Part shown: positions 53,735 through 61,501 of the stretch, in pieces
How positions within the stretch are numbered: the first letter of the stretch is position 1
Layout of the letters: each line of letters begins with the position of its first letter
Assembly: GCA_963750075.1 (NCBI GenBank)
Contig: CAVVPG010000004.1
Span: forward strand, 1 to 64,000
DNA length: 64,000 nt
DNA from: Bog-473 sp963750075
Lineage (GTDB): Bacteria; Actinomycetota; Acidimicrobiia; Acidimicrobiales; RAAP-2
Direction of reading: 5' to 3'
Notes under the pieces: generated by a model
The model's input: only the letters and a program-made list of their open reading frames with translations
Told to the model about the DNA's origin: nothing
Databases searched by the model: none
Position numbers and translations under genes: made by a program

Positions 53735-53950
53735 GTGTGGATGAAGTACGGCTACTACCTGGTCGAGACCGCGGGCGCGATCTCTGCCGCGCTGCTCATC
53801 CGGGGCAAAGCGCTCGGCTGGGTCCTCGGGTTGGCAGCAAGCACCGGGCCGATGACCGGTTATGTCCTGTCTCGCACCGTCGGTGTCCCCGGCGACTCGA
53901 GCCTGCGGCGCATAGCGCGGCACGCCCGCGTGCCACAGGCCGGCCGCTAG
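53735..53950 (+). pseudogene. Short membrane-protein fragment
   Basis: The 71 residues contain two hydrophobic segments (YYLVETAGAISAALLI and LGWVLGLAAS) followed by GYVLSRTVGVPGD. This resembles the start of a larger actinobacterial membrane protein that usually continues past GLPGD-type loops. Here the likeness stops and an Arg-rich run leads to a stop, so it looks truncated or frame-shifted. I do not recognise a function. No neighbour supports an operon. Confidence 0.4.
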
Positions 53951-54034
53951 CGTCGGTCGGACGACGTCGCCGATGTGCGTCCGCCGGTCGACGAGCGCGG
54001 GCGGACCGGCTGGGTCGGAGCCGAACCGCAGTCC

Positions 54035-54346
54035 TCAGCCCGCCTCCTCCTCCTCCTCCACCGTCAGCTCGGCGGCGGGGTCCGCCTCGAGCCGCTCGTC
54101 GGGGATCACGGCGTTGCTCCGCACCGAGCGGCCGTACGTGCCGGCGGCGAGCCTCGACTCGGCCCGCTCGATGGCGGCCAGTCGGCCCCGCAGGCTCTCG
54201 GCCACCGCGTCGTCTCCCTGCTCCGCCGTCAGGGGCTGCGCGGGGTCCGCGATGTCCCCGGCACCGCCGGCCGCGTCCCGCTCCTCGTCGCGTGCCTCAG
54301 TCAGCTGGAGCAGCAACCCTTCGATCCGGCTGCGCTCCGCTTGCAA
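54035..54346 (-). CDS. DksA/TraR-like protein without zinc cysteines
   Basis: The 103 residues follow the DksA/TraR layout: an N-terminal helical arm (RIEGLLLQLTEARDEE), an AAIERAESRLAAGTYG helix and then IPDERLEADPAAEL in the place of the zinc finger. The four cysteines of a DksA-type finger are replaced by Ser, Ser, Thr and Glu. DksA proteins enter the RNA polymerase secondary channel; cysteine-less versions exist and fold without zinc. It lies 25 bases after rpsA on the same strand, so it may share the rpsA transcript. A regulatory role is inferred. Confidence 0.65.
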   Translation of the reverse strand: MQAERSRIEGLLLQLTEARDEERDAAGGAGDIADPAQPLTAEQGDDAVAESLRGRLAAIERAESRLAAGTYGRSVRSNAVIPDERLEADPAAELTVEEEEEAG

Positions 54347-54371
54347 CAGCGCACGCGCTCGGGCCGATGCG

Positions 54372-55895
54372 CTACTCGGTCACGGCCTCCGGCGGGGCAT
54401 CGGCAGCCGGCTCGGCGATGGCGGCCTGACTCTCGGCAGCCTGGGGCTCGGCAGGCTGACTCTCCGCAGCCTGGGGCTCGGCAGGCTGACTCTCCGCAGC
54501 CTGGGGCTCGGCAGGCTGGGCCTCGGCTGCCTGGCCCTCCGCAGCCTCGCCCTCGGCCGGCTTGTCGCCTTCGGGCACCACCACGGGCGTCCCGATCTCC
54601 TCGGCGAAGTCGGCCCAGGCCGCCTGCGCCTCGGTCTCGGGGGTGAACTCGCCCTCGGCGTAGTCGAAGCCGATGTAGTTGCCCTCCTCGTCGTAGGCGT
54701 GCTCGCCGAAGGCCTCGCGGTACTCCTCGGAGACCTCGCCGCCCTCGGCCGCCTGCTTGATCGACAGCGAGATGCGGCGGCGCTGGAGGTCGATGTCGAT
54801 GATCTTGACCCACAGCTCTTCGCCCGGCGTGACGACCTGCTCGGGCAGGTCCACGTGGTGGACCGCCATCTCGCTGATGTGCACCAGGCCCTCGATCCCG
54901 TCGCCCACCTGCACGAAGGCGCCGAAGGGGACGAGCTTGGTGATGCGGCCGTAGACGAGCTGCCCCACCGCGTGGCTGTCGGCGAACTCCTGCCAGGGGT
55001 CGGACTGCGTGGCCTTGAGGGAGAGGCTGATGCGCTCCTTGTCGAGGTCCACGTCGAGGACCTCGACCTCGATCTCGTCGCCCACCGACACGACGGACGA
55101 GGGGTGGTCGACGTGCTTCCAGCTGAGCTCGGACACGTGGACGAGGCCGTCCATGCCGCCGAGGTCCACGAAGGCGCCGAAGTTGACCACCGAGGAGACG
55201 ACGCCCTTGCGGCGCTCCCCCGGCTTGAGGTTCTGCAGGAAGTCCCCCCGCTGCTCCTTTTGGGCCTCCTCGAGCCAGGCACGGCGCGAGAGCACGACGT
55301 TGTTGCGGTTGCGGTCGAGCTCGATGATCTTCGCCTCGATCACCTTGCCCACGTACGGCTGCAACTCGCGCACCCGGCGCAGTTCCACCAGCGATGCGGG
55401 CAGGAAACCGCGCAGGCCGATGTCGACGATGAGCCCGCCCTTCACCACCTCGATGACGGGGCCGGAGACCATCTCGCCGTTGTTCTTCTTCTCCTCGATG
55501 GTGGTCCAGGCCCGCTCGTACTGGGCCCGCTTCTTGGACAGGACCAGGCGCCCCTCCTTGTCCTCCTTCTGGAGGACGAGCGCCTCGACGTGCTCGCCGA
55601 GCGACACGATGTCCTCGGGATTCGCGTCGTTGCGGATGGAGAGCTCGCGGGCGGGGATGACGCCCTCGGACTTGAAGCCGATGTCGAGCAGGACCTCGTC
55701 GCGGTCGATCTTGACGACGGTCCCCTCGATCACGTCGCCGTCGTCGAACTCGATGATGGAGTCCCCCATCGCCTGTTCGAGATCGGCGTCCGCCAGGTCG
55801 TCGTCGACGATGGTGCGGGGGGTGTAGTTCCCCTCGGCGTCGAAACTGCCCATCGCTTCGGGGGAGAGGAGGGAGGTGCGTGCTGCGTCAGCCAT
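54372..55895 (-). CDS. rpsA: 30S ribosomal protein S1
   Basis: The 507 residues contain four S1 (OB-fold) domains at roughly 45-115, 130-200, 215-285 and 300-370. Visible motifs include GTVVKIDRDEVLLDIGFKSEG, VNFGAFVDLGGMDGLVHVSE and VPFGAFVQVGDGIEGLVHISE (each 20-21 long, shortened by family convention to GAFV and GLVH cores). S1 binds mRNA on the small subunit and helps initiation of structured messages. After residue 420 comes an acidic, Pro/Ala-rich tail with three ten-residue repeats. ATG at 55895 follows AAGGAG; the frame is open 11 codons further. Placed between polA and the DksA-like gene, as in other actinobacteria. Confidence 0.93.
   Translation of the reverse strand: MADAARTSLLSPEAMGSFDAEGNYTPRTIVDDDLADADLEQAMGDSIIEFDDGDVIEGTVVKIDRDEVLLDIGFKSEGVIPARELSIRNDANPEDIVSLGEHVEALVLQKEDKEGRLVLSKKRAQYERAWTTIEEKKNNGEMVSGPVIEVVKGGLIVDIGLRGFLPASLVELRRVRELQPYVGKVIEAKIIELDRNRNNVVLSRRAWLEEAQKEQRGDFLQNLKPGERRKGVVSSVVNFGAFVDLGGMDGLVHVSELSWKHVDHPSSVVSVGDEIEVEVLDVDLDKERISLSLKATQSDPWQEFADSHAVGQLVYGRITKLVPFGAFVQVGDGIEGLVHISEMAVHHVDLPEQVVTPGEELWVKIIDIDLQRRRISLSIKQAAEGGEVSEEYREAFGEHAYDEEGNYIGFDYAEGEFTPETEAQAAWADFAEEIGTPVVVPEGDKPAEGEAAEGQAAEAQPAEPQAAESQPAEPQAAESQPAEPQAAESQAAIAEPAADAPPEAVTE
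54426..54515. repeat. Three 30-bp tandem repeats in the rpsA tail
   Basis: Three copies of a 30-base unit (differing at one base in the first copy) encode Pro/Ala/Glu/Gln/Ser-rich decapeptides near the S1 C terminus. The unit is in frame, so copy number can vary without harm. Confidence 0.85.
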
Positions 55896-56086
55896 GGTGA
55901 AGCTCCTTGCGGCGGTTGCGACTTGCATCCGCAGGACCGCGCCGGGGTCGGTTCTCGATGGATACGGGTTGCGCCGCCGCCGGTGCCGGCGGGCAAGGGG
56001 AGACAGCGTACCAGCTGCTCAGGCGGCGTCTGCCACGCCCCCGGCGGTCAGCCCCGCCCCTCCCCACGGCCGTCACCCCTTGGCCG

Positions 56087-58840
56087 TCACCCCTTGGCGG
56101 CAGCCCAGCTCGGTCCCGTCGCCATGGAGATGGTCAGCGGGACCTTGAGGTCCGCCGCCCCGGTGAGGGCGGACTCGGTGCGGCGGCGCACGTCGTCCTC
56201 CTCCCCCGGCGACACCTCGACGATCACCTCGTCGTGCACCTGGAGCACGAGGCGGCTCGTCAGCTGGTCCGCCTCGAGGTCGCGGTCGAGCCGGACCAGC
56301 GCCAGCTTGAAGATGTCGGCCGCCAGCCCCTGAATGCCCGCGTTCATGGCTTGGCGCTCCGCCGCCTGGCGCAGCCGGTAATTCGCCGCGTGGAGGTCGG
56401 GCAACGGCCGGATGCGGCCGAACATGGTGCGGGTGGCGCCGCGGATCTTGGCCTCGGCCACCGTGTGGTCCATGTACTGCTTCACCAGTGGGAACGCGCC
56501 GAAGTAGCTCTCCATGATGGCGGCCGCCTCCTCGACGGGGACGCCCAGGCGCTGGCTCAGGCCGTAGGCCTCCATGCCGTAGGCGAGGCCGTAGGAGACC
56601 ATCTTGGCGAACTCGCGCTGGGTGTGCGTCACCTCCTCGGGGGGGATGCCGTAGACGGCGGCGGCCACCATGCGGTGCACGTCGGACCCCGACGTCATGG
56701 CGTCGATCAGCCCGGGGTCCTCGGAGAGGTGCGCGATGCAGCGCAGCTCCACCTGGTCGTAGTCGGCCACCAAGAAGGTGCAGCCCTCGGCCGGCACGAA
56801 GGCGCGCCGGAACTGCTTGCCGAGCTCGCTGCGGACCGGGATGTTGTGCAGGTTGGGGCGGTCCGAGGAGATCCGCCCGGTGCGGGCCACCGTCTGGCCG
56901 AACGACGCGTGGATGCGCCCGTCGGCCTGTACCTCGGCCAGCAGGCTCTCCCCGTAGGTCGAGCGCAGCTTCTCCACCTCGCGGTAGTCGAGCAACGCCT
57001 CGATGATGGGATGGGCCCCGCGCAGGCTCTCGAGCGTCTGGGCGTCGGTCGAGAAGCCGGTCTTCGTCTTCTTGCCCGGGGTGAGCCCCAGCTCGTCGTA
57101 GAGCACCGTGCGCAGCTGCGGCGTCGAGTTCACGTTGAACTCGTGGCCGGCGCACTCCTGCACGGCCGCCTGCAGCGTCGCCGCCGAGGCGGAGAGCGAG
57201 TCGGCGATCGCCTGGAGCTCGCCGCGGTCGATGCCGATGCCGGCCACCTCCATCTTGGCCAGGACCCGCACCAGAGGCGTCTCGATCTCGTCGTGCAGCA
57301 TGACCATGTCCTCGGACTGCAGGCGCCGCGCGAAGCTCGCGGCCATGGCGGCGACGTCGCACGCCTCGCCGGCCGCCTCCCGGGCCACGTCGAGGGCCTC
57401 GGTCCCGGGCTCGGCGATGTCGAGGGTCAGCTGGCCCGTCTGCTCGCGCAGCTGCTGCAGGCCGTACTCCCCCGTCGAGGCGTCGAGGAGGTAGGCCGCC
57501 ACGGCGGTGTCCATCTCGAGCCCCTTCAGGTCGATGCCGAGGGGCAGCAGCGACCGCATGGCCTCCTTGACGTGGTGGCCGAGGACGGCCCGGGCCAGCA
57601 CGGCGTTGAGCTTCTTGACCACCGAGGCGGCGCCGAGCAGGTCGCCCGGCACCATGACCCCGAGGCCCGCCTCGTCGCCCTCGGTCGCCACCAGCACCAG
57701 GCCCACCAGCTCGCCGCGCCCGGGCATGCCGTTCCAGCGGGCGGCCAGCGCCAGCCGGCCCTTCCCCAGCTCGTCGAGGGACTTCGTGGCCTCCGCCGCC
57801 GTCGTCGGCAGCGCCACGTCGCGCAGCTCGAGCGGAGGTCCGGCGGGCTCGTCCCTTCCCGCCGGGACGGCCTGCGCCCCGGCCGGGGCGGCGGCACCCT
57901 TGGGCGCGGGTCCGGCACTGCCCGGCGCCGGCTCCCCCAGCGCGCCGGCGTCGAGGAGCTCCTCCAGGCGCTGCCACACGGTCTTCATCTCGTAACGCTC
58001 GAACGTCGCCTCGGCCGTGGCGCGGTCCCAGCCGCCGAGCGGGATGTGGGCCACGTCGAGCTCGAGGGGCACGTCGCAGACCAGCGGGATGATGCGGGCG
58101 TTCGAGCGGGCCAGCTCCTCGCTCGCCGCCAGGTTCTCCCGCAGCTTGGGCGTGAGCTCGCTCAGGTGCGAGAAGATGCCGTCGAGGTCGCTGTAGGACG
58201 TGAGGAGCTTGGCGGCGGTCTTCTCCCCCACGCCGGGCACGCCCGGCAGGTTGTCCGAGGGGTCACCGCGCAGGGCGGCCAACAGCACGTACTGCGAGGG
58301 CGGGACACCGGTGCGCTCGACGATGCCGGCCTCGTCGTAGAGCGCGTAGTCGCTGACGCCGCGCTTGTTGTAGAGCACCCGGATGTACGGGTCCCGCACG
58401 AGCTGGAAACTGTCGCGGTCTCCGGTCACGATCACGACCTCGGAACGGCGCTCGGCGGCCTCGGTGGCGAGCGTGGCGATGACGTCGTCCGCCTCGAAGC
58501 CCGGCGCCTCGACGACCGGGATGGCCAGCGCGGCCATGACCTCTCGGATGATGTCGAACTGCGGGGGCAGCAGCCAGGGGGTCTCGGCCCGACCGGCCTT
58601 GTAGTCCTCGAGGATCTCGTCGCGGAAGGTCGCTCCCGGGGCGTCGAAGGCCACGACCAGGGCCGAGGGATGCTGCTCGCGGATGAGGTACACCAGCATG
58701 GAGGTGAACCCGTGCACCGCGTTGGTGACGACCCCGCTCGAGGTGGCCAGGGTGTCGGGCAGCGCGAAGTAGGCGCGGAAGGCCAGGGACATCCCGTCGA
58801 GCAGCAGCAGCGGGCCCGGTCGCTCCCGGCGTGTCGCCAT
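56087..58840 (-). CDS. polA: DNA polymerase I
   Basis: The 917 residues begin with the 5' nuclease domain (LLLLDGMSLAFRAYFALPD, GFEADDVIA, TGDRDSFQLV; residues 1-290). Next comes a 3'-5' exonuclease-like domain (about 330-510) whose first catalytic DxE is not visible, so proofreading is probably lost, as in mycobacteria. The polymerase part follows (about 530-917) with motif A VADYDQVELR, motif B region REFAKMVSYGLAYGM and motif C LQVHDEVIVE. The enzyme fills repair gaps and removes RNA primers. The start is ATG 58840. Upstream on the same strand lies pdtaR, ten bases away. Confidence 0.96.
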   Translation of the reverse strand: MATRRERPGPLLLLDGMSLAFRAYFALPDTLATSSGVVTNAVHGFTSMLVYLIREQHPSALVVAFDAPGATFRDEILEDYKAGRAETPWLLPPQFDIIREVMAALAIPVVEAPGFEADDVIATLATEAAERRSEVVIVTGDRDSFQLVRDPYIRVLYNKRGVSDYALYDEAGIVERTGVPPSQYVLLAALRGDPSDNLPGVPGVGEKTAAKLLTSYSDLDGIFSHLSELTPKLRENLAASEELARSNARIIPLVCDVPLELDVAHIPLGGWDRATAEATFERYEMKTVWQRLEELLDAGALGEPAPGSAGPAPKGAAAPAGAQAVPAGRDEPAGPPLELRDVALPTTAAEATKSLDELGKGRLALAARWNGMPGRGELVGLVLVATEGDEAGLGVMVPGDLLGAASVVKKLNAVLARAVLGHHVKEAMRSLLPLGIDLKGLEMDTAVAAYLLDASTGEYGLQQLREQTGQLTLDIAEPGTEALDVAREAAGEACDVAAMAASFARRLQSEDMVMLHDEIETPLVRVLAKMEVAGIGIDRGELQAIADSLSASAATLQAAVQECAGHEFNVNSTPQLRTVLYDELGLTPGKKTKTGFSTDAQTLESLRGAHPIIEALLDYREVEKLRSTYGESLLAEVQADGRIHASFGQTVARTGRISSDRPNLHNIPVRSELGKQFRRAFVPAEGCTFLVADYDQVELRCIAHLSEDPGLIDAMTSGSDVHRMVAAAVYGIPPEEVTHTQREFAKMVSYGLAYGMEAYGLSQRLGVPVEEAAAIMESYFGAFPLVKQYMDHTVAEAKIRGATRTMFGRIRPLPDLHAANYRLRQAAERQAMNAGIQGLAADIFKLALVRLDRDLEADQLTSRLVLQVHDEVIVEVSPGEEDDVRRRTESALTGAADLKVPLTISMATGPSWAAAKG

Positions 58841-58850
58841 GCGGCCGACT

Positions 58851-59459
58851 CTACGGGGTCAGTGTGCCGTCGACGACCTGTTGGGCCACGTCGCGCATCA
58901 GCGCCCGCGTCTGCATGGCCGTGCGCTGAATGAAGCCGAACGCCTCGGTCTCGGGGAGGCCGTGCCGGTCCATCAGGATCTGCTTGGCCTCGTCGACCAG
59001 GCGCCGGGTGGCGATCTTGTCCTCGGCCCCGTCGGCCGGGTGCTCGGCCTCGATGGCCCGGTCCTGGCGGGCCTTGGCCAGGACGCGTGCGATGGCCGGC
59101 AGCAGTTCCCGGGGCTGGAATGGCTTGACCAGGTAGGCGGCCACCCCCGAGTCCCTGGCCTCCTCGATGAGGTCGCGCTGGCTGAAGGCCGTGAGGAGCA
59201 GCACCACCGCTTCGTGGCGCGAGGTGATCTCGCGCGCGGCGCGCAGGCCGTCCATGCCCGGCATCTTGACGTCGAGGATGGCCAGATCCGGCCGGTGCTC
59301 CTCGACCAGCTGCACGGCCTCGTCGCCGCGCCCGGTCTCCCCCACGACGTCGTAGCCGGCCGAGATGAGGATCTCCTTGAGGTCGAGGCGCACGATGGCC
59401 TCGTCCTCGGCGATCACGACGCGGGCGGGACTCGACTCGCCACCGTCTGCGTCCGTCAT
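58851..59459 (-). CDS. pdtaR: ANTAR-domain response regulator (PdtaR-like)
   Basis: The 202 residues have a receiver domain (EDEAIVRLDL, phospho-acceptor Asp in LAILDVKMPG, Lys in YLVKPF). A C-terminal three-helix ANTAR domain follows (about 140-200: TRRLVDEAKQILMDRHGLPETEAFGFIQRTA, seen as the KQILMDRHGL core). ANTAR domains bind paired RNA hairpins and prevent transcription termination when phosphorylated. The mycobacterial partner kinase is PdtaS; no kinase is in this window. ATG 59459 follows GGGGAG; ATG 59468 is also in frame. Gene order next to polA and rpsA matches M. tuberculosis. Confidence 0.92.
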   Translation of the reverse strand: MTDADGGESSPARVVIAEDEAIVRLDLKEILISAGYDVVGETGRGDEAVQLVEEHRPDLAILDVKMPGMDGLRAAREITSRHEAVVLLLTAFSQRDLIEEARDSGVAAYLVKPFQPRELLPAIARVLAKARQDRAIEAEHPADGAEDKIATRRLVDEAKQILMDRHGLPETEAFGFIQRTAMQTRALMRDVAQQVVDGTLTP

Positions 59460-59476
59460 GTCGCTCCCCATGACCG

Positions 59477-59770
59477 TCACTGCTTGCCCGAGGCCACGTG
59501 GGCCAGGAGCTCGTCCTGGCGATGCTCGAGGTCGACCACCGTCTTCACCAGCGCCTCACGGGCGCGGGCCATGGCGTCGGCGTGGCGGGCCGCCTCGTTG
59601 TGCTCCTGCGTGGCGAGGGGGGTCTCCGAGACGAGCGCCCGCACGCGGGCCTCGTCGGCCGACTCCTGGACGACGGCCAGCTGCTCGTCGAGCACGGCGA
59701 GCTCCTCGCGCGCCCGCACCAGGCGGGTGTGGACGTCTCTGATCCGCCGTTCCAGCAGGACTCGGTGCAT
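59477..59770 (-). CDS. Small coiled-coil protein, unknown
   Basis: The 97 residues are almost wholly helical with heptad-like Leu/Val spacing (RIRDVHTRLVRAREELAVL and EALVKTVVDLEHRQDELL cores), with no cysteine, membrane segment or enzyme motif. I do not recognise the family. ATG 59770 stands six bases from the menC half, and the stop precedes pdtaR by 17 bases, so it is cotranscribed with both. It could be a scaffold or regulator of the ANTAR protein, but that is speculation from position. Confidence 0.6.
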   Translation of the reverse strand: MHRVLLERRIRDVHTRLVRAREELAVLDEQLAVVQESADEARVRALVSETPLATQEHNEAARHADAMARAREALVKTVVDLEHRQDELLAHVASGKQ

Positions 59771-59776
59771 GGAGCG

Positions 59777-60562
59777 TCAAGTGTAGGTGGCGGGGAACCA
59801 GCGACGCCGCACATCGAGGCCGCCCAGCCCCGCGTCGTCGGGCCGCGTCCCGACCCCTGGAACGGTCGGGACGCGGACCCAGCCCTCGACCACCGGGGGG
59901 TAGCCGCAGGGGTCGACGGTGAGGTAGTCGGCGGGGTCGCCGAGGTCGCTGACCAGGCCCGTCGCGTCCTGGCTGAGGCGCGCGGCCAGCGCCAGGTTGG
60001 AGGACCGGCCGAGCCCCGCCTCGAAGAAACCCCCGACGAAGGCCGGGACTCCGGCGGCCACGCAGGCGGCGTGCGCAGCCCGGGTGGGGCGCACCCCGCC
60101 CAGGCGCGCCGGCTTGAGGCACGCTATGGCGCACGAGCCGTTGCGCAGCGCGTCGGCGATGCGGCGCGGTGTCGACAGCGACTCGTCGAGGCAGATCGGC
60201 ACCGGCAGTGCCCGCGCCAGCTGGGCGTGCGCCACCAGGTCGGCCGGCGGGAGGGGCTGCTCGATGCAGAGGACGTCGAACTCGGCCAGGCGGCTGAGGA
60301 CCGCCACGTCCTCGTCGGTGCCCCGGAACGATCCGTTGGCGTCGACCTGGAGCACGAGGTCGGGGTGATCGGCCCGCACGGCGCGCACCGGCGCGAGCTC
60401 CCAGCCCGGCTCGACCTTCAGGCGGACGCGGGCAGCACCGGCATGGACGGCGGCCGCGACCTCGGCCCGCAGCACGTCGAGATCGCGGCCGGGCGGGATG
60501 CCGACGACGGCGCCCACCGGGAGGGCGCCGAACCCCGGCCCTGTCCCCAGCGCCTCGGTCAT
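59777..60562 (-). CDS. menC: o-Succinylbenzoate synthase, barrel half (split menC)
   Basis: The 261 residues are the enolase-superfamily barrel of MenC. Visible are VRLKVEP (catalytic Lys), VDANGSF (metal Asp), CIEQPL (Glu), CLDESL (Asp) and the second Lys in CLKPARLGG. The enzyme dehydrates SHCHC to o-succinylbenzoate in menaquinone synthesis. The N-terminal cap domain is in the preceding frame (60559-60936), which stops in an ATGA overlap with this start. Adding one base in the GC-rich stretch just upstream would fuse the two into a normal single-chain enzyme, so an indel or a true split are both possible. Confidence 0.75.
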   Translation of the reverse strand: MTEALGTGPGFGALPVGAVVGIPPGRDLDVLRAEVAAAVHAGAARVRLKVEPGWELAPVRAVRADHPDLVLQVDANGSFRGTDEDVAVLSRLAEFDVLCIEQPLPPADLVAHAQLARALPVPICLDESLSTPRRIADALRNGSCAIACLKPARLGGVRPTRAAHAACVAAGVPAFVGGFFEAGLGRSSNLALAARLSQDATGLVSDLGDPADYLTVDPCGYPPVVEGWVRVPTVPGVGTRPDDAGLGGLDVRRRWFPATYT

Positions 60563-60936
60563 GGAGACGCCCGCCGCGCGCGCAGCTCGGCATCCCAGAC
60601 CGCCATCTCGAAGCAGGCGGCCAGCATCCGGTCCACCGGGGAGCCGGCGAACAGCTGCGGCATCTCCGCCGCCGTGGGCAGCTGCCCGCCCCGCGCCCGG
60701 GCGGCGCTGCAGAGGCGGGCCACGCCGCGTGTCGCGGCGGCCTGCTCGACCTCACGGAGGGCGGGGTCCACCGAGGTGCCCTCGGCCAGCGCCGCGCACT
60801 CGCCCCACCCCTCGCCCTCCTCGCTCACGACCCGCACGAAGAGCAGCGGGCGCAGCCGGTGCACACCGGCCGCCGTGCCGATCTCCTCGCGGAAGGGGAC
60901 GTCGACCCGGACGAGCTCGACCCCGGTCAGCCGCAC
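60559..60936 (-). CDS. menC: o-Succinylbenzoate synthase, cap half (split menC)
   Basis: The 125 residues match the N-terminal capping domain of MenC: VELVRVDVPFREEIGTA, then PLLFVRV, GWGECAAL, and LAACFEMAVWDAELRAR, after which the family would continue with G-x-S-x-x-x-x-L-G into the barrel. Here the frame stops within a few residues. The GTG start is 59 bases from the tRNA-Leu gene and divergent from it. Without the barrel half it cannot be active alone; two-chain function through the ATGA overlap is conceivable. Confidence 0.7.
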   Translation of the reverse strand: MRLTGVELVRVDVPFREEIGTAAGVHRLRPLLFVRVVSEEGEGWGECAALAEGTSVDPALREVEQAAATRGVARLCSAARARGGQLPTAAEMPQLFAGSPVDRMLAACFEMAVWDAELRARRASP

Positions 60937-60994
60937 GGTGCGGGGGCTCTCACCCCTTCACCGTAGATCGCAGCTTGTACGCTCGGGCGTTCCC

Positions 60995-61077
60995 GCCCGG
61001 ATGGCGGAATGGCAGACGCGGCGGCCTCAAAAGCCGCTGTCCGAAAGGGCGTGCGGGTTCGAGTCCCGCTCCGGGCA
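60995..61077 (+). tRNA. tRNA-Leu (anticodon CAA)
   Basis: Acceptor arm GCCCGGA / TCCGGGC with discriminator A; anticodon stem GCGGC / GCCGC with loop CTCAAAA (anticodon CAA); class II variable arm; T arm with GGTTCGAGTCC. It reads UUG codons. CCA is not encoded. Divergent from menC and followed by a hairpin and an accessory-looking region. Confidence 0.94.
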
Positions 61078-61088
61078 CGGCCTGTTTG

Positions 61089-61114
61089 CGACGTTCTCGC
61101 AGATGAGAGCGTCG
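61089..61114 (+). terminator. Hairpin after tRNA-Leu(CAA)
   Basis: CGACGTTCTC pairs with GAGAGCGTCG (ten pairs, one G-T) around a GCAGAT loop, 11 bases after the tRNA. No T tract follows, so it may be a weak or Rho-assisted terminator. Confidence 0.45.
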
Positions 61115-61149
61115 TACTGGCAGGCCGTGAACCCCCCAAACGGGCCGAT

Positions 61150-61169
61150 TGATCACAACTGATCACAAC
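61150..61169. repeat. Direct repeat TGATCACAAC x2
   Basis: Two exact adjacent copies, each with the palindrome TGATCA, lie at the 3' end of the small minus-strand gene. The role is unknown; a regulator site or a recombination scar are possible. Confidence 0.6.
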
Positions 61170-61372
61170 TGCTCGATAGACCTGCCAGGGTCGCCGAGGA
61201 CGTCGGCGAGGCGTTCGCCAAGCCCCGTCGGCAGCCAGTTGAAGTGTCCTGCCGGTTGAGGCATGAGCAGTCCGAGGCCGGTCAAGGAACCCATCACCTG
61301 GTCCATCAGTTCCCTGGGAACCTGGTCGCCGAGCACTTCAGCGAGGTCGCGTCTCCCACCCCTCGCGCACAT
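61163..61372 (-). CDS. Possible winged-helix fragment
   Basis: The 69 residues contain LMDQVMGSLTGLGLLMPQ followed by WLPTGLGERLADVL, the spacing of a recognition helix and wing in ArsR/MarR-like regulators, but a full domain is not present. It starts at ATG 61372 without a clear ribosome-binding site and lies in a gene-poor stretch after the tRNA. It may be a remnant of a larger gene or a chance frame. Confidence 0.3.
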   Translation of the reverse strand: MCARGGRRDLAEVLGDQVPRELMDQVMGSLTGLGLLMPQPAGHFNWLPTGLGERLADVLGDPGRSIEQL

Positions 61373-61501
61373 GCACCTACCTCCGTCACCGGAGGACCCA
61401 CCGGCCTAAAGGGGGTCGCCCGAACGGCACAAACGGGGCGTGTGGATAAACGAACAAGACCCCGGTCAGAGCCGAGGGCCTGTCGCACGTCGAAGGAGGC
61501 T

